From JACVRX01 sp046726315 (GTDB lineage: Bacteria > Actinomycetota > Actinomycetes > Jiangellales > Jiangellaceae), in the NCBI GenBank assembly GCA_046726315.1, contig JBKPAG010000024.1, positions 1 through 64,000 of the forward strand: a DNA stretch of 64,000 nucleotides. Direction: 5' to 3'. Of the stretch, positions 1-8,660 are shown in pieces. Under the pieces are notes generated by a model. The model searched no databases and had not been told where the DNA came from. It saw nothing but the letters and a program-made list of their open reading frames with translations. Each line of letters opens with the position of its first letter. The stretch's first letter is position 1. A program made the position numbers and the translations under genes.

Positions 1-252
1 TGTCGCGAAGATCCTGCATCTTCGGCCTCCCCCGCCAGGCCTCTACGTGAGACAGTCGGCCGACAGGGGATCCGACTCATCAAGTCTCAGCCAACCGAAA
101 CGTGCTGTCTTCCGCCCGAAGGCGCCGTCCGGTATGCGCCCGCCGGGGGCGATGGATACCGACTCTCGGTGGAGTCTGGATCCGTCTCTGGGTGAGGTCG
201 GTGACCCCGTCTATCGAAGAAATGCCCGCCACGCTCCTAAGCGCCGTACGCT

Positions 253-830
253 TTGATCATGGGACCCGCTGGGACAGCGTTGACCCGCCGAGTCCATCGG
301 GGGAACCCATTGGTCGCCGACGGCCTACTCGTAGTTCTTGTAACGGGGCTCACGCTGAGCACACTGATCTACCGAGCCATCGAAGGGCCCGAGATTCCCG
401 CCGGCGCCATCCAATTTGACCTCGCCATGCCCGCGCCACGCCCACGGCGCTGGCATTAATACTCACTGGACTGTCGTCGCTGATATGGCGGCGTCCGGCG
501 GCCCTGCCGGTGCTCGGCGCCCGCGGCGTGGTATTCGTCGTATACGACCTGACCGGCTCGGTATCACCGCTGTTTGCGTTCGCTCCGCTGATGGGCTCTT
601 TGCCGTCGCAGCCAACGGCCAGCCGGCCATCTCAGGCGGGGCCGCGGTTGTCCTGGCGATCGGCTTCGTCGGTGTCTTCGTAGCCAATGCGGGGCCGTTG
701 GACGATGACAACCTTGACTACCTGCTGTCCGTGGGCACTGCCTGGTTGTTGGGCTACGGCGTGCGGCTCAATCGGGAGCGGACGTCGTTGCTTGCTGGGC
801 GGCACGCCGGGTCACAGTTCCCGCGTTCCC
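253..830 (+). pseudogene. Remnant of a sensor histidine kinase membrane domain
   Basis: Two forward frames (253-459, then about 445-830) together encode hydrophobic segments like the N-terminal membrane domain of actinobacterial two-component sensor kinases: NPLVADGLLVVLVTGL, then GARGVVFVVYDLTG, then AVVLAIGFVGVFVANAG, and finally GYGVRLNRERTSLL, which resembles the linker before the kinase core. The frame changes at least twice (near 450 and near 595), and no His-box or ATP-binding domain follows, so only about 180 residues of sensor region remain. I infer a dead gene. The family call rests on pattern recognition of the membrane domain, not on catalytic motifs. Confidence 0.55.
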
Positions 831-867
831 GCCGGCCAAGCCAGCAACACATGTTCGAGACTGTGCC

Positions 868-1137
868 ATGGACTCGTGGCAGGCCGAGTCGAGCCGCCAG
901 CACGCCAACGCCTGGACGCCAGGCCGGGCGATCCTCACCGATGCCGGCGCTCACCGCGTTGAGCATCGCCGCCGTATCCCGATCCGAGCCCGGATCGACT
1001 GGGCCGACACCGGGGAGCAGTGGCTCGACACCATGGCCCTGGGATGGACCGGTGACCTCGTGTATGTCGACACTTGGGGCACTGGCCATGGTCTCAACGC
1101 CTGCTGGCTTCGGGCCGGCGACGTGTGTCGGCGCTGA
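868..1137 (+). CDS. Orphan small protein, paralogue of the gene at 23,237
   Basis: An 89-residue protein of unknown function. Its C-terminal half (RARIDWADTGEQWLDTMALGWTG then VYV, ending WLRAGDVCRR) follows the pattern RI-W---GE----ALGW----VYV----WL--DV-RR. The same pattern is present in the product encoded at 23,237-23,518 inside the tRNA-Phe island, so the two are paralogues. No signal peptide, membrane segment or catalytic motif is visible. The start is uncertain because the first 30 residues do not match the paralogue. It lies downstream of a dead kinase gene and may itself be a relic. Confidence 0.45.
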   Translation: MDSWQAESSRQHANAWTPGRAILTDAGAHRVEHRRRIPIRARIDWADTGEQWLDTMALGWTGDLVYVDTWGTGHGLNACWLRAGDVCRR

Positions 1138-1404
1138 GCCGCTCGACGAGACCAAGATCGTTAGCCAGTCACGGCCCCGTTGCGCTTCGTCACAGTGCGT
1201 TGCACCAGGCGGGCCCCGGCCTGAGCAGATCCGCGCACTGCACTCCGGTCCAGTACCCTCCGAGGACACTGACCGTGTCGGTGCAGCACGCGGTCGTCTG
1301 CATGGCACGGCTCATGGCACGAAATACTGATGAGCCCGGAGATTGTTGGTGCCATAGAGGGCAGGCGTGTGAACAAAGTCGTAGGTAGATGCCACTGGCA
1401 ATGA

Positions 1405-1460
1405 GGTCCTGCCCCCTGTCAAGGCGGAGGTCGCGGGTTCAAGTCCCGTCAGGACCGCCA
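1405..1460 (+). pseudogene. tRNA-Asp(GTC) relic lacking the D arm
   Basis: The 56-nt segment begins with the acceptor half GGTCCTG and ends CAGGACC-GCCA, so the seven-base-pair acceptor stem and encoded CCA are intact. Between them are an anticodon loop CTGTCAA (GTC, Asp), the 3' anticodon strand GGCGG, an AGGTC variable region and a good T arm (GCGGGTTCAAGTCCCGT). The D arm, about 20 nt in normal tRNA-Asp, is missing and the 5' anticodon strand no longer pairs fully. It could be a decayed tRNA or an attachment-site remnant of an island lying to the left. It is unlikely to be a working tRNA. Confidence 0.7.
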
Positions 1461-1645
1461 GTGTTTCCGCAGGTCAGTCGCTTGTCGGTCGTACCGCGAG
1501 GTTGACGACCTTGCCTCCAGTCCGCGGACAGTCCGCAGTCCCGCAATGTTCCGGACGACCTGGATGCCGTGGCCGAGGTCATCGTCACGGACGACTTCCA
1601 CGGGCGGGAGAGCGTCCTGGTCGCGGACTTCCCGCGAGACGAGTG

Positions 1646-1855
1646 GAGTTCCCAGATGGGCCGTACCTCGATGGTTCTGGTCCGTGCGCCGGGTGTCAGA
1701 GAAGCGACTTCGATCGCTTCGTCGAGGTCCTTGCAGTCCATCAGGCGGTAGCCGCCGGACTGCTCCTTGGTCACCGCAAACGGGCCGTCAGAGATCAGGA
1801 CCTTGCCGTCGCGAACCTGGACGGTCGTCGCTTCGCTCGTCAGGCGCAGACGCAC
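1646..1855 (-). pseudogene. YCII-family (DGPF) protein fragment
   Basis: About 70 residues match the C-terminal part of YCII-related proteins: VRDGKVLISDGPFAVTKEQ, GGYRLMDCKDLDEAIEVA and a terminal EVRPIWEL. The usual N-terminal strand (MKYMLLIY-type) is absent, and the reading frame stays open to 1,439 with unrelated sequence, so both ends are abnormal. YCII proteins are small ferredoxin-like-fold proteins often found beside ECF sigma factors; one (2,970) lies nearby on the other strand. I read this as a truncated remnant. Confidence 0.55.
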
Positions 1856-1927
1856 GCTCGCCTGAATGACTCCCGACGTTCGATATCTGTTTCGAACGCT
1901 CTGCGCAAAGCCTCGGTCGCGTAGCCG

Positions 1928-2722
1928 CTAGTCGTCCAGGCTGCCCATGGTCAAGTTCACGATCGTTCCCGTCATCCCGCTCGCCTTATCGGAGGCCATG
2001 AAGGCCGCCACGTTAGCCATCTCCTCGAGCGTCATGAGCCGTCGCGGGTGGGTCCTGCTTGCGAGCAGCTCCTGGAACTGTTCCCAGGTCATTCCCGATG
2101 CCTCGGCGCGAGATTCGAAGAAGCGTCTCCTTGATCCGACCGATTCCGGCATCGCCTGTGGTCGCAGACCGACCACGCGGATGCCATGAGGTGCGAGCTC
2201 GGCAGATAGATTGCGAGTGAGTGCCTCCATGGCGGCCTGCGCCGCACCGTAGCCTCCCACCAATGGGAGGCCCGTCCGCGAGTGGAGTGTGGTGACTCTC
2301 ATGATCACCCCTGATTTGTTCGGAACCATCCGCCGGGCCGCCAGGCGTGCGGTCAGAAAATACGATCTCGTGTAGGTGGCGATCGGCAGGGAGAACTGCT
2401 CGACATCCAGCTCGACCAGAGGCACACCCAGAATCTTCGTATCCGGGCTCCCGACCGCGTTGAACGAGATATCGACGCGGCCCGCCATGTCGATCAGGGA
2501 CTGTAGATGCTTGTCCACAGCCTGCTCGTCGAGAACGTCGACCTCCGCCGCCTCGGCGGATCCGCCGGCGGAAACGACTTCCTTGGCGACAGCTTCGGCC
2601 GATGCCAGGTGGCGCCCGGTGACAAAGAGATTGGCCCCCTCGCGCGCAAAAGCGCGTGCAACAGCACCGCCGATCGCGCCTCCGGCTCCGTAGATCACCG
2701 CGACCTTGTCCTTCAGCAGCAT
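1928..2722 (-). CDS. SDR-family oxidoreductase with altered catalytic motif
   Basis: A 264-residue short-chain dehydrogenase/reductase. The dinucleotide-binding glycine motif is YGAGGAIGGA near residues 11-20, followed by acidic and NAG-like positions (VDVLDE near 62, NAVGSP near 89). The catalytic region reads GGYGAAQAAMEAL, so the tyrosine is present but the usual Lys four residues later (YxxxK) is Gln, and the upstream Ser position appears to be Thr. Enzymatic activity is therefore doubtful or mechanistically altered; the substrate cannot be told. The gene ends TCGTCCAGGCTG-side at 1,928 and its start is preceded by GAAAGGAACC-type purine-rich sequence. It is divergent from the sigma factor gene at 2,970. 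Confidence 0.8.
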   Translation of the reverse strand: MLLKDKVAVIYGAGGAIGGAVARAFAREGANLFVTGRHLASAEAVAKEVVSAGGSAEAAEVDVLDEQAVDKHLQSLIDMAGRVDISFNAVGSPDTKILGVPLVELDVEQFSLPIATYTRSYFLTARLAARRMVPNKSGVIMRVTTLHSRTGLPLVGGYGAAQAAMEALTRNLSAELAPHGIRVVGLRPQAMPESVGSRRRFFESRAEASGMTWEQFQELLASRTHPRRLMTLEEMANVAAFMASDKASGMTGTIVNLTMGSLDD

Positions 2723-2969
2723 CTCTGGTTCCTTTCTGTGCCCGGGTGGTCACACCCGTCCACCCCATGAGTGAAGACCGACGGCCGAAACTCATCTGCG
2801 CGTGGCTGGCGTTTCGCCATCCGCCGAGGTCCGGATCGTCAGAGCCGTCGATGATGCAGACACGGTGATGTCGGGGAACTGGGCGCTCACCATCCGCCCA
2901 GTTCGCCCCTCGGCCGGTGTCTACAAGATGGAAGTGCGACAAGGTGCGGGAAAGAGGTGACGCAAGAGA

Positions 2970-3986
2970 GTGGAGCTGGTGACAGCCGACCTGATCTCAA
3001 GGGCGCGGGCTGGGGACGGCGAGGCCTTCCGGGAGCTGACCGAGCCGTACCGCCGAGAGCTACAGGTGCACTGCTACCGGATGCTCGGATCCTTCCAGGA
3101 CGCCGAGGACGCCCTGCAGGACACGCTGCTGGCCGCCTGGCAAGGCCTCGGCGGGTTCGAGGGACGCGCCTCGATCCGCACCTGGCTCTACCGGATCGCC
3201 ACCAATAGGTGCCTCAACGCGCTTCGCTCGGCCAGCCGACGACCCGCCAAGGAGTGGGACATGCCCGCGGTTGAACCGCCCGAGCCGACCCGGCTCGGCG
3301 ACCTTGTATGGCTCGAGCCATATCCTGACGTCCTCCTCGAGGGGGCGATCGACGTGCCGCCCGGCCCCGAGGCCCGCTACGAGCAGACCGAATCCATCTC
3401 CCTGGCCTTCGTGACCGCACTGCAGGTCCTGCCGCCTCGCCAGCTCGCCGTCCTCATCCTGCGCGACGTCCTCGGATTCCACGCGAACGAGGTGGCCGAC
3501 ATGCTCGACTCGACCGTCGAGTCGGTCAACAGCGCCCTCAAACGGGCCCGTACCAGCCTGCAACGCCGGCAGCCGCCGACCGACGAGCGCGAACCCCCTC
3601 CCGCTCCCGAGTCACCCGCCGAGCAGGCACTCGTGGCCGAGTTCGCCCGCGCCTACGAGTCCGGGGATCTGGACGCGCTGGTCGCCTTGCTTACCGACGA
3701 TGTCTTCATGTCCATGCCACCGATTCCCCTCGAATACCAAGGCCGCGATGTCGTGGCCCGCCTCCTCGCCAGCATCTTCGGCTCGGGCAGGAGGGTTGAC
3801 CTCGTGCCGACGCGAGCCAACGGTCAGCCGGCGTTCGGGGCCTACCTGCGCGCCCCGACCGGTATCCGCCACGGCACCGGCCTGTTCGTCCTCACCCTCA
3901 CCGGCGACCGGATCTGCGCCTTCACGCGCTTCGACAACAGCGTGCTCCCATGGTTCGGGCTGCCGCGATCGCTCCCAAGCCGATAG
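2970..3986 (+). CDS. ECF sigma factor with C-terminal SnoaL-like domain
   Basis: A 338-residue extracytoplasmic-function sigma factor that directs RNA polymerase to alternative promoters. Region 2 lies near residues 10-75 (HCYRMLGSFQDAEDALQDT, then RASIRTWLYRIATNRCLNAL). Region 4 lies near 150-190 (LPPRQLAVLILRDVLGFHA, ALKRARTSLQR). Residues 210-335 form an NTF2/SnoaL-like domain (FARAYESGDLDALVALLTDD, FVLTLTGDRICAFTRFDN). This two-part layout is typical of ECF groups in which the C-terminal domain replaces a separate anti-sigma factor. The chosen start is GTG at 2,970; GTG 2,982 is also possible. The adjoining YCII remnant fits the common ECF-YCII neighbourhood. Confidence 0.88.
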   Translation: MELVTADLISRARAGDGEAFRELTEPYRRELQVHCYRMLGSFQDAEDALQDTLLAAWQGLGGFEGRASIRTWLYRIATNRCLNALRSASRRPAKEWDMPAVEPPEPTRLGDLVWLEPYPDVLLEGAIDVPPGPEARYEQTESISLAFVTALQVLPPRQLAVLILRDVLGFHANEVADMLDSTVESVNSALKRARTSLQRRQPPTDEREPPPAPESPAEQALVAEFARAYESGDLDALVALLTDDVFMSMPPIPLEYQGRDVVARLLASIFGSGRRVDLVPTRANGQPAFGAYLRAPTGIRHGTGLFVLTLTGDRICAFTRFDNSVLPWFGLPRSLPSR

Positions 3987-4266
3987 GCACCTCCGAATGC
4001 GCTCTGCATCGCCGATGTGAACGCGGCAAACGACAGACGGGATATCCGAATGCTCCAACCGAGGATCGTGACATTGCCGGTCAGGGCGGCAGTGAGCCTG
4101 AAGTACACCTCGGGCTGCTCGCCAGCAACGCTTCCCTGACCCCTGCGTTACGTCGGCAACGTAGTAGTGCCTTTCACCAAGCCGACGACGCATACAGGAC
4201 GAATCGTGAGCATTGTGAGTCGCGAACACTCTTTCCGTGGTTGACGCAGGTTCCTAGGCTGACCCC

Positions 4267-4809
4267 ATGAGCTCGCTCGGGCGCGGACGAGGACGGGTTG
4301 CGCGCGGCCTGACGCTCTCTGCCGCCTGCGTGGCCGTCCCAACGATCGCGCACGTCATAGCCGGCGGAGGTCTCCCCGCGATCGGGCCGTTCCTGTTCGC
4401 AGCAGGATTGCTGTCTGCGGCGTGCGTCGCCCTCGCCGATCGACGGTTGACCGCTGGCGGCATCGCCGCATTGCTCTTTAGCTCCCAGCCGGTGTTTCAC
4501 ATCCTGCTCATCCTCTCGACTCATGGGCACGCCAGCGCAGGGACCCCCGGCGTCGGCATGGTCATCGGTCACGCTGTCGCGGCGGGAGCGCTGACGGTGC
4601 TGCTGGCGGGAGGCGAGTCCGTGCTGTGGTCGATGGCAGCGCTCTCGGCCGTCTTGTTTCGACGACGCCTCCGGATACCGGCGCTTCCTACCCCGGTGCC
4701 CCGACCTGTCCTTCCGTCGCCTTTTACTGACGATGCCGCCAACCGCTACGTCCTGTTGATCAGCCAGATTGCTCCACGCCGAGGTCCGCCGCTGCTCTCG
4801 AGCGTCTGA
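4267..4809 (+). CDS. Membrane protein of the copper/CtaG cluster
   Basis: A 180-residue protein with about four hydrophobic segments (LTLSAACVAVPTIAHVIAGG, GPFLFAAGLLSAACVAL, IAALLFSSQPVFHILLIL, VGMVIGHAVAAGALTVLLAG) and a soluble C-terminal tail. It contains His residues in or beside membrane segments (FHILL, STHGHA, GHAV). It lies about 50 bp upstream of a copC-like gene in the same orientation, which suggests a role in copper handling, but I recognise no named family. The ATG at 4,267 follows GGCTGACCCC without an obvious ribosome-binding site. Confidence 0.65.
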   Translation: MSSLGRGRGRVARGLTLSAACVAVPTIAHVIAGGGLPAIGPFLFAAGLLSAACVALADRRLTAGGIAALLFSSQPVFHILLILSTHGHASAGTPGVGMVIGHAVAAGALTVLLAGGESVLWSMAALSAVLFRRRLRIPALPTPVPRPVLPSPFTDDAANRYVLLISQIAPRRGPPLLSSV

Positions 4810-4858
4810 CGCCGATCTCACCATGGGCGAGACCGCCCAACCGACAGGACGCATTCCT

Positions 4859-5497
4859 ATGACGCACGGTCCACGACAGCACGAACGCGCGGCCTGGGTC
4901 GCCGTGCTCGTTGGCGTGCTCGCTCTCGTCACCGCCGGCTCAGCCGCAGCCCACACCGAGTTGATCGGCAGCACGCCGGCCGACGGCGCGACCATGACCA
5001 CGGCGCCGACAGAGGTCGTGCTCGAGTTCAACGAACCGGTCCAGCCGCAATTCGGCCAAGTCGCGGTACTCGACGCAGCCAACGGCCACCGTGAGCACGG
5101 TGATCCGCAGATCGTAGGCGCGACGGTCACCCAAGAAATCGGCGAACTCCCGGCGGGTGCCTATCGCATCTCGTACCGCGTCGCATCTGCCGACGGGCAC
5201 CCCGTCACCGGAACGTTGACCTTTACGGTCGCCGCTGCCCCGACTGCGGCCGTTGAGCCCACCGCCCAGCCAACATCATCACCCGAAGACACGTCGGATC
5301 CACACGAAGGCATGGACCACGACGAGCACGCGACGCCCGCCACGGCGGCTGAGGCCGGGGAGCCGTCCGGAAACACCAGCGCCCTCCTCGTCACCGGCGG
5401 GGGCATCGTTGCAGCCGCCGTGCTCGGCGCCGTCTTCTACGTCGTGAGAGCAGGTCGTCGGCCGGACGAGCCATACCAGGACGCCGAGCCGGAGTAA
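4859..5497 (+). CDS. CopC-domain copper resistance protein, membrane anchored
   Basis: A 212-residue exported protein. A signal sequence (WVAVLVGVLALVTAGSAAA) ends just before HTELIGSTPADGA, so the mature protein would begin with His, a typical copper ligand of CopC proteins. The CopC fold spans about residues 35-125 (VVLEFNEPVQP, YRISYRVASADGHPVTG). A Pro/Thr and His/Asp-rich linker (HEGMDHDEHA) and one C-terminal membrane helix (LLVTGGGIVAAAVLGAVFYV) follow. It binds copper in the extracytoplasmic space. The gene is 8 bp upstream of the CopD-CtaG gene and probably supplies copper to it. ATG 4,823 is an alternative start but would lengthen the pre-signal region. Confidence 0.85.
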   Translation: MTHGPRQHERAAWVAVLVGVLALVTAGSAAAHTELIGSTPADGATMTTAPTEVVLEFNEPVQPQFGQVAVLDAANGHREHGDPQIVGATVTQEIGELPAGAYRISYRVASADGHPVTGTLTFTVAAAPTAAVEPTAQPTSSPEDTSDPHEGMDHDEHATPATAAEAGEPSGNTSALLVTGGGIVAAAVLGAVFYVVRAGRRPDEPYQDAEPE

Positions 5498-5505
5498 GGC
5501 CAGTG

Positions 5506-7581
5506 ATGACCGCATCTACCCGCACGCCTACAAGATCCGACGGCCCGTCGATGCGGCAATGGGGTGCGATCGCAGTGATCTCATCGCTGCTCGTTCTCTT
5601 CGTCGCGCTCGTGCTGGGTGGCGGTGGCGGCGGATGGGCGGTCCCGGGGCTGACCGATCCCGGCGCCGGAACTCGATGGGGACTGCCGGTCGCCAAGCTC
5701 GTACTGCATGCAGCGGCGGTGGTAACGGTGGGCCTGCTTGCACTGGCCGTCATGGTGCCGGCACCTCGGGGCGAACTTGGTCGCGACGCGTTGGTCGCTC
5801 TGCGTGGCGCGTCGAAGGGCGCGATGGTGTGGGCGGCCGCAGCCGCCGTCGTCCACCTACTGACGCTGTCCGAACTGGTCGGGCAGCCACTGTGGGACGC
5901 GCTCACTGGCGACGCCGTCCTCAGCTACACCGCAAGCGTCGCTCAAGGCCAGGCCTACGCTGCGGTTGTCGTGCTGGCTCTCGCGCTCGTGCCGGCTGCC
6001 AGGCTCACGCTCGGGCGCGGCGGTGCCGTCGCCGTGCTCTGCCTGGGCATCGGCACATTGGTTCCACCGACGCTCGCCGGCCATACCGCCACCGGCTACT
6101 ACCACCACTCCGCTGTTACGTCGTTGCTTGTGCACATCGTCGCCATTGCGCTGTGGGTCGGCGGGCTGGTGGCCCTGTCGTGGTACGCGGCGCGCCGGGG
6201 TGCGTATCTCGCCCGAGTCGCGAGGTCGTATTCGGCGCTGGCTCTGGGCTGCTTCGTCATGGTCGGTGCGAGCGGCGTGTTGAACGCGTGGATCCGCATC
6301 GGCTCGGTCACCGACCTGTTCACCACCGCCTACGGCGTGCTGGTCCTCGGCAAGGTTGCCGCCCTGGCAACGCTCGGTTGGTTCGGCACAATGCATCGGC
6401 GCCGGACCCTGCGGGAACTCGAGACCGGACGGCCGACCGCGTTCCGTCGCTTCGCAGCCGCTGAGATCGTGGTCATGGCAGGCGCGCTTGCCCTCGGTGT
6501 GGCGTTGAGCCGGACGGCGCCTCCGGTACCTGACGACATTCCGGCCGCGTCGTTCGTCCGGGATCTGCTCGGCTTCCCGATTCCCGCCGCCCCGACTCCG
6601 CTGCGACTGCTGACCGAGACCTACCCGGATGCGCTGTTCACCCTCGGATGCCTCGCCGCTGTTCTGCTGTACCTGGGTGGGGTATGGCGGCTCCGCCGCC
6701 GGGGCGACACCTGGCCGATGGGCCGGGTGGTCGCATGGCTTCTCGGCGTCGGATCCGTTGCCCTCGTCCAGCTCAGTGGGTTCATGACCTACGGCATGAC
6801 GATGTTGTCGGTCCACATGGGCCAACACATCGCGTTGATGATGATCAGCCCGGTGCTGTTGGTGCTAGGTGGGCCCATCACGTTGGCCATCCGCGCCATG
6901 ACGCCGGCTCGCCGCGGGGAAACCGGACCACGCGAGTTGCTCCTGGCCGCCATCCAGAGTCGGGTGGTGCGGGTACTCACCCATCCGCTGGTCGCGTTGG
7001 CGATCTTCGTCTCTGGTCCGTTCGTCGTGTATTTCACCGGTGTCTTCGAGTACGCGATGCGCAACCACACCGTTCACCTGCTACTGAGTGTGCATTTCTT
7101 GCTGGCCGGCTTCCTGTTCTACGAAGTCCTGATCGGAATCGACCCACTGCCCAAGCGCCCGCCGTACGTTGCTCGGCTGGTCTTGCAGCTCGGCGTCGTC
7201 GGCATCCACGCATTCTTCGGGCTCGCGCTGATGGAATCAGCCCGACTGATCGCCGGTGAGTACTACCGTCAGCTCGCTACCGAGATCACCTGGCTGCCCG
7301 AGCCCCTCCCCGACCAGATCCTCGCGGGGCAACTCACCTGGGGCTTCGCCGAATTGCCCGGACTGCTCGTTCTCGGCGCGGTGTTCGTCCAGTGGATTCG
7401 ATCCGACGAACGCGAGGCGCGACGTTTCGACCGGCGCGAGGGCGACACCGAGGCGCAGCTCGCGGCGTACAACGCCTACCTCGCCCGCCTGGACGCCCGA
7501 GCCCGGGGGGTGGACCCGGAGAACGTCGAGACCCAACAGCCAGTTGGATACACTCGTCGAGCTCCCACCGAGGACAGGTAG
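5506..7581 (+). CDS. Fused CopD / CtaG-type cytochrome c oxidase assembly protein
   Basis: About 691 residues, polytopic. The N-terminal half (to about residue 330) is a CopD-like copper transport domain with conserved His positions (LAGHTATGYYHHSAVTS, LVHIVAIALWVGGL). The C-terminal half (about 360-640) is CtaG_Cox11-type (FMTYGMTMLSVHMGQHIAL, MMISPVLLVLGGPITLA, HPLVALAIFVSGPFVVYF, NHTVHLLLSVHFLLAGFLFY). Such fusions are widespread in actinobacteria and are thought to move copper to cytochrome c oxidase. GTG at 5,503 directly precedes the ATG used here. The last 10 bases of the coding region are the first 10 bases of tRNA-Phe, so the stop codon TAG is the TAG of the tRNA's GGACAGGTAGC. Confidence 0.88.
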   Translation: MTASTRTPTRSDGPSMRQWGAIAVISSLLVLFVALVLGGGGGGWAVPGLTDPGAGTRWGLPVAKLVLHAAAVVTVGLLALAVMVPAPRGELGRDALVALRGASKGAMVWAAAAAVVHLLTLSELVGQPLWDALTGDAVLSYTASVAQGQAYAAVVVLALALVPAARLTLGRGGAVAVLCLGIGTLVPPTLAGHTATGYYHHSAVTSLLVHIVAIALWVGGLVALSWYAARRGAYLARVARSYSALALGCFVMVGASGVLNAWIRIGSVTDLFTTAYGVLVLGKVAALATLGWFGTMHRRRTLRELETGRPTAFRRFAAAEIVVMAGALALGVALSRTAPPVPDDIPAASFVRDLLGFPIPAAPTPLRLLTETYPDALFTLGCLAAVLLYLGGVWRLRRRGDTWPMGRVVAWLLGVGSVALVQLSGFMTYGMTMLSVHMGQHIALMMISPVLLVLGGPITLAIRAMTPARRGETGPRELLLAAIQSRVVRVLTHPLVALAIFVSGPFVVYFTGVFEYAMRNHTVHLLLSVHFLLAGFLFYEVLIGIDPLPKRPPYVARLVLQLGVVGIHAFFGLALMESARLIAGEYYRQLATEITWLPEPLPDQILAGQLTWGFAELPGLLVLGAVFVQWIRSDEREARRFDRREGDTEAQLAAYNAYLARLDARARGVDPENVETQQPVGYTRRAPTEDR

Positions 7582-7647
7582 CTCAGTCGGAAGAGCGTCC
7601 GCCTGAAAAGCGGAAGGTCGGCGGATCGATCCCGCCCCTGTCCACCA
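7572..7647 (+). tRNA. tRNA-Phe (anticodon GAA)
   Basis: A 76-nt cloverleaf: acceptor GGACAGG pairs with CCTGTCC, D arm GCTCAGTCGGAAGAGC, anticodon arm TCCGCCTGAAAAGCGGA with GAA at the anticodon, variable loop AGGTC, T arm GGCGGATCGATCCCGCC, and encoded ACCA at 7,644-7,647. The T loop has ATCGATC where most tRNAs have TTCGATC (the T54 position reads A), which may slightly weaken it. Its 5' end overlaps the stop of the CopD-CtaG gene. Its 3' portion is the target of an integrated island (copy at 25,243-25,284). Confidence 0.92.
7605..7646 (+). repeat. Left attachment repeat (attL) in tRNA-Phe
   Basis: The 42 bp from the anticodon through CC of the encoded CCA recur without a mismatch at 25,243-25,284 in the same orientation. 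One more base to the left mismatches, then three more match. This is the classical footprint of a site-specific integration into a tRNA gene, in which the element restores the tRNA 3' end. Confidence 0.9.
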
Positions 7648-7754
7648 CCTGCGGGCTACGCGATCACTGCAATGGTCCACGCACACCCTCGGCGGCATGG
7701 TCGGGCGAGCGTCGCGCCCTCAGCGGCATGGTCACCGCGTTGGCGCGGGCGGGG

Positions 7755-8552
7755 TTAGTCCGGTGTGGTGAGGGCTTGGCGGAACCGGTGGAGGGCGGTG
7801 TGGCTGTCGTTGGAGGCCCATGCTTCGAGGCCAACCACGCCGGTGTAGCCGGCGTGGTGCATGGTGTCGGCGATGGCGGGGTAGTTGATCTCTCCGGTGC
7901 CGGGTTCGCGGCGGCCGGGGACGTCGGCGACCTGGATTTCGCCGGCCCAGTGGATGCTGTCGCGGATGAGTTGGATGAGGTTTCCCTCGCCGATTTGGGC
8001 GTGGTAGAGGTCGAGGTTCATCCGCAGGTGGGGGCTGTTGATGGCTTGGACCAGGGCGCGGGTGTCGGCGGCCTTGGCGAAGGGGGTGCCGGGGTGGTCC
8101 ACGGCGGTGTTGAGGTTCTCCAGGCAGAACACGACGCCCTCGCGTTCGCCGAGGGCGGCGATCCGGGTGAGGGTCTTTCCGCGGCCAGCCACATCGGTCC
8201 GGTGACGGTGTGGACCGGGTGCACTGGCAGTCCTTGGGTGTCCAGGCCGGTGCCGTGCAGGTTGAGGTGGGGGGTGCCGAGCTTCGCGGCCGCCGCGATG
8301 AATGGACCGCTCGGCGGTGCGCAGCAGGGCATCGGCGCCGTCGGGTTCGGTGAGGTTGCCCTCGATGTAGCCGGTCATCGGGGTGAATCGGGCGTCGGTG
8401 GCGGCGAGTGCGTCGAGGTCCTTGGTGGTCCAGTCCCAGATTTCGACCGCGAACCCGAGGTCGTGGATGAGGCGCACCCGCTGGTCGATGGGCTTGTCAC
8501 GGAACACCATTTCCGCGCAGACCGCGAGGGTGAACCGGTAGCCGCCACTCAT
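7755..8552 (-). pseudogene. TIM-barrel sugar isomerase / hydroxypyruvate-isomerase-like gene with compensating frameshifts
   Basis: The 265-residue open frame starts and ends like a xylose-isomerase-like TIM-barrel protein (CAEMVFRDKPIDQRVRLIHD near the start; CLENLNTAVDHPGTPFA, RMNLDLYHAQIGEGNLI, HWAGEIQVADVPGRREPGTG, GYTGVVGLEAWAS later). Between about 8,180 and 8,310 the frame encodes unrelated Arg/Pro/His-rich sequence, while the next frame carries the expected AAAKLGTPHLNLHGTGLD and VHTVTGPMWLA. Two opposite frameshifts therefore bracket a mistranslated block of about 45 residues, and the product is probably dead. It resembles the intact hydroxypyruvate isomerase at 38,698, and it overlaps the tail of an oxidoreductase fragment. 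Confidence 0.75.
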
Positions 8553-8660
8553 CGCGGGTCGACCTTGTCAACGGAGACCGGCGCTGCGGTCTGGACCGAC
8601 TCGATGCTGGCGAGCGCCAGCACGAGGGCACGGCGGGCATCCTGCCCGGTTGCCCAGGTC
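8549..8660 (-). pseudogene. C-terminal fragment of a Gfo/Idh/MocA-type oxidoreductase
   Basis: About 35 residues (TGQDARRALVLALASIESV then APVSVDKV before the stop) resemble the last helix of Gfo/Idh/MocA sugar or inositol dehydrogenases. Upstream sequence in the same frame does not continue the family. The stop overlaps the start of the neighbouring isomerase gene (ATGA), as expected for a former sugar-catabolism operon. The short match makes the family call tentative. Confidence 0.4.

Noticed and set aside
416..1330. A 304-residue open frame at the left end
   Set aside because: Only about 60 residues in its first half match a kinase membrane domain; the rest is low-complexity read-through. 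It is treated as part of a pseudogene.
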